In this document: piece after piece, positions 25,721 to 34,000 of the stretch
Layout: every line of letters begins with the position of its first letter
How positions within the stretch are numbered: the stretch's first letter is position 1
Position numbers and translations under genes: made by a program
The notes under the pieces: model-generated
Seen by the model: only the letters and a program-made list of their open reading frames with translations
Told to the model about the DNA's origin: nothing
Databases searched by the model: none
Origin: Pelosinus sp. UFO1
GTDB taxonomy: Bacteria > Bacillota > Negativicutes > DSM-13327
DNA length: 64,000 nt
Direction: 5' to 3'
Assembly (NCBI RefSeq): GCF_000725345.1
Contig: NZ_CP008852.1
Location: 3,030,001-3,094,000, forward strand

Positions 25721-26647
25721 ATGCATATCGGTTTTTTAATGAAATGGCCAAAAGGAATAGAACGGCTTAGAGGACACGTTATTGGGGAAGAACCCTACGC
25801 CGAGTCTTTATGTAGGGAACTGCGGCAGTTAGCAGGTGTTACATCGGCTCAAGTGTACGCCCCAAATGTTAGGCCATCAGCCAAGATTGATGTGATGATT
25901 CACCTGAACGACACACTACCAGGTTCTTTTGCCCGAAGACACATACTTTATTTTCAGAATTTTTATAATGAAGGGTCAGACATCGTTTTATCCCAATTAC
26001 AAAAGTTAGGATATGACGGTTATGCTTTTCTTTCACAAAGGCTGCTAGATATTCATCTTCAAGCCGGATATTCCGGCATTCTTCTACCTCTGGCAGCAGA
26101 TACAGAAATATTTTACCAAAAAGTTACTAACCCATACTACGAATACGATATCGCTTATGTCGGAAACGACATTAAAGGGGAAGAACTCACTATGCGCTAT
26201 CTCTATCCAGCGACTAACTATAAATTCGGATTGTTTGGCAATTGGAAATTACAGCCACATCCCTATAGTAGAATGTTCGCCAAACTGTCACAGGGATATA
26301 TCACTCACGATGATTTGGCCACTCTCTACTCCAGTGCAAAAATTATATTAAACTTCACTGGACAGGATTCGGTAATTTGGGATACCATGAATCTCCGTTT
26401 CTTTGAAGTACTGGCATGTGGCGGATTCTTAATCAGTAACGAAATTCCTTCAGCAAGTCGTGAGATGAAAGACTGTATTATATTTACCGACGGGTATGAT
26501 GATTTAAACCAAAAGATCGAATACTACTTAGCAAGACCAGAAAAAAGAAAGGAGATCGCCGAACGCGGCTACCAATACGTTATTCAAAATGCAACCGTAC
26601 AAATCCGAGCGAAACAACTATATCAATTTATAGAGGAAATCCTGTGA
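25721..26647 (+). CDS. CgeB-like glycosyltransferase (paralogue 2)
   Basis: 308 residues with RBS GGGAGATG before the ATG. It aligns over its whole length with the product of 21366: IGFLMKWPKGI, IHLNDTLPGS, YDIAYVGNDIKGEELTM, FFEVLACGGFLIS and the end RAKQLYQFIEEI. It is therefore a GT-B enzyme of the CgeB/Glyco_trans_1_2 group. It is divergent from the AMP-ligase gene across 199 nt and convergent with the fucose operon, from which a bidirectional terminator separates it. Two paralogues probably place two similar sugars or act at two positions. Confidence 0.85.
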   Translation: MHIGFLMKWPKGIERLRGHVIGEEPYAESLCRELRQLAGVTSAQVYAPNVRPSAKIDVMIHLNDTLPGSFARRHILYFQNFYNEGSDIVLSQLQKLGYDGYAFLSQRLLDIHLQAGYSGILLPLAADTEIFYQKVTNPYYEYDIAYVGNDIKGEELTMRYLYPATNYKFGLFGNWKLQPHPYSRMFAKLSQGYITHDDLATLYSSAKIILNFTGQDSVIWDTMNLRFFEVLACGGFLISNEIPSASREMKDCIIFTDGYDDLNQKIEYYLARPEKRKEIAERGYQYVIQNATVQIRAKQLYQFIEEIL

Positions 26648-26657
26648 TAACTATCTT

Positions 26658-26700
26658 AAAAAAAGTGCTGCCTAATTACAGCTTAGGCAGCACTTTTTTT
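26658..26700. terminator. Bidirectional intrinsic terminator
   Basis: AAGTGCTGCCTAA and TTAGGCAGCACTT form a 13-bp stem flanked by seven A and seven T, so it can stop transcription from the CgeB-like gene and from the convergent operon. Confidence 0.93.
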
Positions 26701-26738
26701 ATCTTTAATTAAATAATAATCAGTATATATTTTCCATC

Positions 26739-27464
26739 TTAATTCAATGAAACATATATTGAGTTTTCACGAATAAACTCCAATATATGTTCTACATAAT
26801 TACGTTTTACACCATTATTGATAGGTTTTACATACATTAGCATTGCATCCTTTAGCAATAGGCATGAGTCTTTATTCCAGCCATTTTTATGCTTGACATG
26901 ATAAGCTAACATATCCGTCACTTTCTTAACTGGAATTTCGCATAATATGGCTACAAGTATGATCCAATAGTCCCACCACGGCAGCCCAATACAAAAATCC
27001 GAATTAGGATAGTAATGAATAAGTTTACGGTCAAAGAAAAAATAGTCGAAACCCCATTGATATAACTTTCCTTGCAAATTATCAAGTGTTTTAATATCAA
27101 TCCGTGAACCATACAGTAAAGAATTGACAGCTTCTTTAGAAATAAATGAATGAAAATTTTCCCCCATTAAATAAATATCCGAATTGACAATTCCACATAT
27201 TTGAGAATCGCTTCCAGCAAAATATGCCAAAAAATCATCAAAATAAATATACGGCTTGCCAAATTCTTTTCTTGCATCACGAACCGCTACTACAAATTCA
27301 ATATCAGGAAAATCCTTTTCTAATATAGCTATTTCATCCGGCGCATTAATTGATACACATTTAAACCCCATTTTGCACCAACTGTTAATGACTTTCCTTT
27401 GCTCATCTAATTTTTTTCCTGGAGCCAATGATGTAGCAATAGTTATAACACCGTTTTGTGTCAA
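26739..27464 (-). CDS. Probable glycosyltransferase, single-domain form
   Basis: 241 residues from a TTG at 27464; GGAGG lies 8-9 nt upstream. It aligns along its length with the C-terminal domain of the 37279 gene product: ITIATSL, GFKCVSINAPDE, YIYFDD, CGIVNSDI, GSRIDI, GFDYFFFD and CIGLPWWDYW. The acidic YIYFDD/VNSDI segment suggests a GT-A fold with metal binding. No named family was recognised. It is the last gene of the gmd-fcl-27503 operon. Confidence 0.75.
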   Translation of the reverse strand: MTQNGVITIATSLAPGKKLDEQRKVINSWCKMGFKCVSINAPDEIAILEKDFPDIEFVVAVRDARKEFGKPYIYFDDFLAYFAGSDSQICGIVNSDIYLMGENFHSFISKEAVNSLLYGSRIDIKTLDNLQGKLYQWGFDYFFFDRKLIHYYPNSDFCIGLPWWDYWIILVAILCEIPVKKVTDMLAYHVKHKNGWNKDSCLLLKDAMLMYVKPINNGVKRNYVEHILEFIRENSIYVSLN

Positions 27465-27502
27465 ACCCTACTCCTCCAAAAGATTATTTCTATGCTATTC
27501 CA

Positions 27503-28708
27503 TTAACTGGTATAGCCAATTTTATATTGTTCATCATACTTTTTAAGCTGATTAGACGCAATAGTAACTAATAAGTTAATATCTGTTGATAGTGGCAAAT
27601 ACAGATATTGATGTACTGCCACACGTACATCAATATCTTGATAAATAGTGTCCTGCGCCAGATTCCCCCAACGATCGTCCGGAATCAAATCAAGAGTCAT
27701 TCCTGCATGGGCTGACGGCAAAAGCATATTAGAGCCATGCACGCCGATCACTAACCGGCTTTCCCCATAGATTTTACAAGTTGCCTGTTCTAAATTATCT
27801 GTGTATTTTTCCACTCTCCGGTCATCGATCCACTCGGGAAAAGCTGTAGCCACACCTAAACCAGCAATGGTAAATTTTGCATTAGGGAATCGCAGTCTAA
27901 GCTGTTCAAAGAAGCAACAAATGTTTGAATTTTGTTGTCGAAGTCCGCTTCTGCGAAGCTCTGGGTCGAGCTTATGATGCAAATAAGGGTTAACTTTACA
28001 CCAAACACGATCGTCTCGCCAAATAAAAGTAATCCGACAATCCTGTTTTTCATAATTATACTTTTCAACACCAGTATATCGAGCAATTTCTGGGCAATGC
28101 GGCTGATAATGAGCTTTACTTAAATATATAGTATCAAAGCGCTGGCATTCCTTATAAATAAATTGGTCTAATTGAGGGTAAAAGTTTAGCATCTTAGCTA
28201 AAGGGATGTTTATTGTCCATATTTCAGAAACCCCATCCGGTACCATCCACTGCAAAATTTTCGGTATTAAAACAATCGTATTAAATTCAGGCTTTTCCCT
28301 CAGATAAAATTCAACACTAAGCAATTTTAATAATGCATCGCCATAGAGGAAATGAAGACAATTAATAATAATAACCTTTTTTGCTTCCAATCTCTTTTCG
28401 ACTTGAAACTCCAGATTTTGGTCATATTTAGGTCTGAAAATTGACATTTGAAGCGGTATTCCAAACCATGACTTATATCCTTCATCACCATCCAGTTGAA
28501 AAAGCTGCCCACTGGCTAGATTTAATTTAAAAGGAGCGGTCATAGCATGACTGACCCGAAAATCTTCAATAAACGACGTTTGGCAAGAAGCGCACTTACA
28601 AACAGCGCAAGTATGTATTCCCTGCCATAATACTTTAAAGGGATCAACGGGATTATTACACTCCGGACATACCGCCTGGTGTTCGATGTGCGGCTTTATT
28701 TGTATCAT
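27503..28708 (-). CDS. Zn-ribbon plus GT-B-like glycosyltransferase
   Basis: About 401 residues. The N-terminus has a zinc-ribbon-like set of cysteines (CPECNNP then CAVCKCASC), followed by about 330 residues of GT-B-like sequence. VIGVHGSNMLLPSAHAG near 340 resembles the donor-binding segment of GT61/DUF563 and fucosyltransferase-like enzymes. Given gmd and fcl directly upstream, GDP-fucose is a plausible donor, but this is inference. The ATG at 28708 has GGGG 5 nt upstream; a TTG 11 codons earlier overlaps the fcl stop. Confidence 0.72.
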   Translation of the reverse strand: MIQIKPHIEHQAVCPECNNPVDPFKVLWQGIHTCAVCKCASCQTSFIEDFRVSHAMTAPFKLNLASGQLFQLDGDEGYKSWFGIPLQMSIFRPKYDQNLEFQVEKRLEAKKVIIINCLHFLYGDALLKLLSVEFYLREKPEFNTIVLIPKILQWMVPDGVSEIWTINIPLAKMLNFYPQLDQFIYKECQRFDTIYLSKAHYQPHCPEIARYTGVEKYNYEKQDCRITFIWRDDRVWCKVNPYLHHKLDPELRRSGLRQQNSNICCFFEQLRLRFPNAKFTIAGLGVATAFPEWIDDRRVEKYTDNLEQATCKIYGESRLVIGVHGSNMLLPSAHAGMTLDLIPDDRWGNLAQDTIYQDIDVRVAVHQYLYLPLSTDINLLVTIASNQLKKYDEQYKIGYTS

Positions 28709-28742
28709 ATTTTCCCCAACTTTCACCAGTATTCTAGGCAAA

Positions 28743-29687
28743 TCAAAGGTTCTGGCTTTCTAAATTATCAAAAATATACCACTGGTACGTTTTACGAATC
28801 CCATCTTCTAACACTATTCTAGGCCGCCAACCTAGCGCTGTGAGTTTCGAAATATCCAATAGTTTGCGGGGTGTTCCATCCGGCATTTGAGCATTATACA
28901 CAATGTTACCCTGATACCCCACGATTCCGGCAACTAGTTCAGCCAACTCAGCGATCGAGATATCTTCACCAACGCCAACGTTAATTGGCTCACTTCCCTC
29001 ATACTCATCCATAAGGAAAAGACAGGCATCAGCAAGATCATCAATATAGAGAAACTCGCGGCGGGGTTTTCCAGTACCCCATATGTCAACACTCGAATTG
29101 CTATTCACTTTAGCCTCATGAAATTTCCTTATAAGTGCCGGAAGGACATGGGCCGATGCCAGATCAAAGTTATCGTTAGGGCCATACAGATTTGTCGGCA
29201 TGACAGATATAAAATTAGTACCATACTGCTGATTATAAGCCTTGCATAATTCGATTCCAGCAATTTTTGCAACTGCATAAGCCTCATTGGTAGACTCCAA
29301 TTTGCCTGTCATTAAATACTCCTCTTTTATCGGTTGGAGGGCAAACTTTGGATAGATGCATGAACTTCCTAGTAATAATAACTTTTTCACCCCTGATTTA
29401 TATGCAGCGTGTATAATATTAGTTTCTATCATGATATTGTCATAAATAAATTGGGCAGGGAAAACGCTATTGGCTAGTATACCGCCTACTTTTGCGGCTG
29501 CTAGAAACACATATTCTGGCCGCTCCGTTGCAAAAAAATGATTAACGGCTGTCTGGTCACGTAAATCCAATTCTTTGCTGGATCGAACTATCACATTTTC
29601 GCAGTCACACTCTCGCAATCTATGGATTATAGCAGAACCTACCAAGCCACTGTGCCCTGCTACATAAATTCTCGCTGTCCTATTCAT
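28743..29687 (-). CDS. fcl: GDP-L-fucose synthase
   Basis: 314 residues. The NADP-binding motif is [10 protein letters not shown], the catalytic Ser and Cys lie in LGSSCIYPK, and the Tyr-Lys pair is in [16 protein letters not shown] carries the conserved His. It performs the epimerase-reductase step from GDP-4-keto-6-deoxymannose to GDP-L-fucose. It follows gmd by 40 nt. ATG at 29687 is preferred (GGGAGG 5 nt upstream). Confidence 0.95.
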   Translation of the reverse strand: MNRTARIYVAGHSGLVGSAIIHRLRECDCENVIVRSSKELDLRDQTAVNHFFATERPEYVFLAAAKVGGILANSVFPAQFIYDNIMIETNIIHAAYKSGVKKLLLLGSSCIYPKFALQPIKEEYLMTGKLESTNEAYAVAKIAGIELCKAYNQQYGTNFISVMPTNLYGPNDNFDLASAHVLPALIRKFHEAKVNSNSSVDIWGTGKPRREFLYIDDLADACLFLMDEYEGSEPINVGVGEDISIAELAELVAGIVGYQGNIVYNAQMPDGTPRKLLDISKLTALGWRPRIVLEDGIRKTYQWYIFDNLESQNL

Positions 29688-29727
29688 ACCTGCCTCCCAT
29701 ACGGTCACAAATCACCGCATATAAAAT

Positions 29728-30816
29728 TTAGTCAAAATGGCTGTTAATAGGAAACCCATGCTCTTTACACAAACAATCACGTTCAACTATTTTTGTATCT
29801 TCATCAACCATCATCTTTACTAATTCATGGAAACAGACTTCCGGCTGCCAATTCAATTTATCTTTAGCCTTTGTTGCATCGCCCAGCAAAATATCAACTT
29901 CAGTTGGCCGAAAATAACGTGGATCAATACGCACCAATACTTTGCCGGTCATAGCATCCACGCCGTGTTCTTCAAGCCCCACTCCCCGCCACTCAATAGT
30001 AATATCGATATTCTTAAATGCTAGTTCTACAAATTCACGTACCGAATGGGTTTGACCTGTTGCGATTACGTAATCTTCCGGTTCTTGCTGCTGAAGCATA
30101 AGCCACATGGCCTTAACATAATCACCGGCAAAACCCCAGTCTCTTTTTGCATTCAAATTACCCAAGTATAATATATTACCTAATCCCAGTTTGATGCAGG
30201 CCACAGCCCTGGTTATTTTCCGAGTGACAAAAGTCTCTCCCCTTATCGGTGATTCATGGTTGAACAATATTCCGTTACAGGCAAACATTCCATAGGCTTC
30301 GCGGTAATTGACAGTAATCCAGTAGGCATATAACTTGGCTGCAGCATAAGGACTGCGAGGATAAAACGGTGTAGTTTCCCGCTGGGGAATTTCCTGAACT
30401 TTCCCATATAACTCACTGGTTGAGGCCTGATAGAACTTAACCTTCTTTTGCATACCCAATATACGTAAAGCTTCAAGTAACCTAAGGGTGCCAAGTCCAT
30501 CCGCGTTAGCTGTATACTCAGGCGTATCGAAGGAAACCTGGACATGACTTTGCGCAGCCAGATTATAAATTTCATCCGGCTTAACTTCCTGAATAATTCG
30601 AATCAGATTGGTTGAATCTGTCAAATCACCATAGTGCAGGAAAAAATTAACATTTTGTTCATGACTATCTTGATACAGATGGTTTATTCTTGCTGTATTT
30701 AGAAGTGAGCTTTTTCGTTTTATGCCATGGACGATATAGCCCTTTTTAAGTAAAAAATCAGCCAAGTATGCCCCATCTTGACCTGTTATCCCAGTAATTA
30801 AAGCAATTTTATCCAT
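29728..30816 (-). CDS. gmd: GDP-mannose 4,6-dehydratase
   Basis: 362 residues. [16 protein letters not shown] binds NADP, STSELYG holds Ser/Thr and the catalytic Glu, and YAAAK the Tyr-Lys pair; [18 protein letters not shown] is diagnostic of GMD. It makes GDP-4-keto-6-deoxymannose, the substrate of fcl just downstream. It is first in an operon gmd-fcl-27503-26739. A good RBS (AAAGGA) precedes the ATG. Confidence 0.96.
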   Translation of the reverse strand: MDKIALITGITGQDGAYLADFLLKKGYIVHGIKRKSSLLNTARINHLYQDSHEQNVNFFLHYGDLTDSTNLIRIIQEVKPDEIYNLAAQSHVQVSFDTPEYTANADGLGTLRLLEALRILGMQKKVKFYQASTSELYGKVQEIPQRETTPFYPRSPYAAAKLYAYWITVNYREAYGMFACNGILFNHESPIRGETFVTRKITRAVACIKLGLGNILYLGNLNAKRDWGFAGDYVKAMWLMLQQQEPEDYVIATGQTHSVREFVELAFKNIDITIEWRGVGLEEHGVDAMTGKVLVRIDPRYFRPTEVDILLGDATKAKDKLNWQPEVCFHELVKMMVDEDTKIVERDCLCKEHGFPINSHFD

Positions 30817-30956
30817 ACTAGTTTATCTTCCTTTCTCTGCCTTCGTCTATATAGTGCACTAAAAATTCGTCGGCAACTTCCCCGTCCCTAAAAATCCTTA
30901 GTCACTATGCTGCTGTTCACTTTCATACTATGCACTTTTCTACTGAAAGGTACATC

Positions 30957-31012
30957 CGTAAAAAAGACCCTGAAAGGTCTTTCCAAATCAGAACCTTCAG
31001 GATCTTCGTTAC
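30957..31012 (-). terminator. Intrinsic terminator of the giant repeat gene
   Basis: Minus-strand AAGATCCTGAAGGT pairs with ACCTTTCAGGGTCTT (30963-30977 region), with an internal loop, followed by six T. Confidence 0.85.
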
Positions 31013-31020
31013 ATTAAATG

Positions 31021-34000
31021 TCAATGATGCCGTTTTCTTCGTCTTAGCTTCTTTGCGTGTAATTGTGTAATAACTGCCAATTCCTCTTTTAGCGACAATA
31101 TTTCGTGATTAACCATATTTCCCTGCTGCAACAATTGCTCTACTATCGTTTGAGGGCAAGTAGCCAGTTCTTCAGAACTGTACTCCTCTATTTGTTCATT
31201 TACCTGCTGCTGTTCTATTTGTTGATTTGCCTGTTCCTGCGCTTTGCGGAGAGCTGTCAACTCAACTTTGAGCAGCAATATTTCTTTACTAATTACGTCT
31301 TTCTGCTGTAATATTTCTGTTAGTCTTCTAGAACATCCAGCTACTTCTTCTAACATATGCCGGATAGTTCCCATTTCGTCCTTTAAATGGCGTACCTCTT
31401 CCGCGACATTCGATTTTACATTTTCTCCTGCCTGTTCTTCTCTTTCCTGCTGTTCCTTATCTTGCTGCAAAGCAGCTACTTCAGATGTAATCTTAGAAAA
31501 CTCCTGCATAAATATGTTTTGCTGCAACTGTAATTGTTCTTCTATAGCTTGAGGGATGCACTCGATCTTCCCTGAAACATCCTGTATAAATACGGTTTGC
31601 TGTAACTGTAGCTGTTCTTCTATAGTTTGAGGGATCCCCTCTATCTTCTTTGCAACATCCTGCATTAATACGCTTTGCTCTAACTGTAGTTGCTCTTTTA
31701 TAGCTTGAGGAATGCCCTCTATTTTCCCTGAAACATCCTGCATAAATACGTTTTGCTCTAATTGTAGTTGCTCTTTTATAGCTTGAGGAATGCCCTCTAT
31801 TTTCCCTGAAACATCCTGCATAAATACGCTTTGCTCTAACTGTAGTTGCTCTTTTATAGCTTGAGGAATGCCCTCTATTTTCCCTGAAACATCCTGTATA
31901 AATACGGTTTGCTGTAACTGTAGCTGTTCTTCTATAGTTTGAGGGATCCCCTCTATTTTCCCTGAAACATCCTGCATAAATACGCTTTGCTCTAACTGTA
32001 GTTGCTCTTTTATAGCTTGAGGAATACCCTCTATTTTCCCTGAAACATCCTGCATAAATACGTTTTGCTGTAACTGTAGCTGTTCTTCTATAGCTTGAGG
32101 GATCCCCTCTATCTTCTTTGCAACATCCTGCATTAATACGCCTTGCTCTAACTGTAGTTGCTCTTTTATAGCTTGAGGAATACCCTCTATTTTCCCTGAA
32201 ACATCCTGCATAAATACGCTTTGCTCTAACTGTAGTTGCTCTTTTATAGCTTGAGGTATGCACTCTATCTTCCCTGAAACATCCTGTATAAATACGTTTT
32301 GCTGTAACTGTAGCTGTTCTTCTATAGCTTGAGGGATCCCCTCTATCTTCTTTGCAACATCCTGCATTAATACGCTTTGCTCTAACTGTAGTTGCTCTTT
32401 TATAGCTTGAGGAATACCCTCTATCTTCTTTGCAACATCCTGCATTAATACGCCTTGCTCTAACTGTAGTTGCTCTTTTATAGCTTGAGGAATGCCCTCT
32501 ATTTTCCCTGAAACATCCTGCATAAATACGCTTTGCTCTAACTGTAGTTGCTCTTTTATAGCTTGAGGAATACCCTCTATTTTCCCTGAAACATCCTGCA
32601 TAAATACGTTTTGCTGCAACTCTAGATCATCCTGCATAAATACGCTTTGCTGTAGCTGTAGTTGCTCTTTTATAGCTTGAGGAATGCCCTCTATCTTCTT
32701 TGCAACATCCTGCATTAATACGCCTTGCTCTAACTGTAGTTGCTCTTTTATAGCTTGAGGAATGCCCTCTATTTTCCCTGAAACATCCTGCATAAATACG
32801 TTTTGTTCTAACTGTAGTTGCTCTTTTATAGCTTGAGGAATACCCTCTATTTTCCCTGAAACATCCTGCATAAATACGCTTTGCTCTAACTGTAGTTGCT
32901 CTTTTATAGCTTGAGGAATACCCTCTATTTTCCCTGAAACATCCTGCATAAATACGCTTTGCTGTAGCTGTAGTTGCTCTTTTATAGCTTGAGGAATGCC
33001 CTCTATCTTCTTTGCAACATCCTGCATTAATACGCCTTGCTCTAACTGTAGTTGCTCTTTTATAGCTTGAGGAATGCCCTCTATTTTCCCTGAAACATCC
33101 TGTATAAATACGTTTTGCTGTAACTGTAGCTGTTCTTCTATAGTTTGAGGGATCCCCTCTATCTTCTTTGCAACATCCTGCATAAATACGTTTTGCTGCA
33201 ACTCTAGATGTTCCTCCATTACCTGAGGAAATGCGTCTATTTTTTCTAGAGCGTCCTGCCACTTATTCTGCAATTCTTTCGTTAACTGCATTTCTCTTTC
33301 TTCCTGCTTCTTCTGCTGATTGACCTCTTCTAGCAAATGGATTTTCATTTCGTCTATTAAATAGCGTATATCTTCTGTAATATTCCATTTTGCATTATCT
33401 TCTGCTATTTGTTCTCTTTCCCACTGTTCCTTATCTTGTTGCAAAGCAGTCAATTCAGATATAATCTTAGAGATCTCTTGCACGAATACGCTTTGCTGAC
33501 GTTGTAGTTGTTCCTCTATAGCTTCAGGGAAACATTCTATTTTTCCTAAGACTTCCTGCCACTTATTCTGCAATTCATTTGTTAACTGTGATTCGCTTTC
33601 TTCCTGCTTCTTCTGCCACTCAACTTCTTCTAACATATGGATTTTGATTTCGTCCATTAAATGACGTATTTCTACAACATTCCATCCCATATTATCTTCT
33701 GCTATTTGTTCTCTTTCACGCTGTTCCTTCTCTTGTCGCAAAACGGCCAATTCAGATATAATCGTAGCGATCTCTGGCATAAATACGCTTTGATGCATCT
33801 GTAGCTGTTCCTCTATCCCTTGAGGAAATGCATCTATTTTTCCTAAAACGTCCTGCCACTTATCCCGCAATTCTTTCTTTAACTGTGAATCGCGTTCTTC
33901 TTGCTCCTTCTGTCGCTCAACCTCTTCTAACATATGGATTTCCATTTTGTCCATTAAATGGCGTATTTCTGCTGCTATTTGTTCTCTTTCTCGTTGTTCC

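Noticed and set aside
31492-33165. Possible CRISPR array because of the regular repeats
   Set aside because: Units are directly adjacent without unique spacers and translate in frame; no cas gene is present.
31493-33262. Two long open frames of repeated RENRG/SSYKRATT sequence overlapping the giant repeat gene in another frame
   Set aside because: They are shadow frames produced by the 78-bp period; they have no RBS and exist only because the repeat unit length is a multiple of three.
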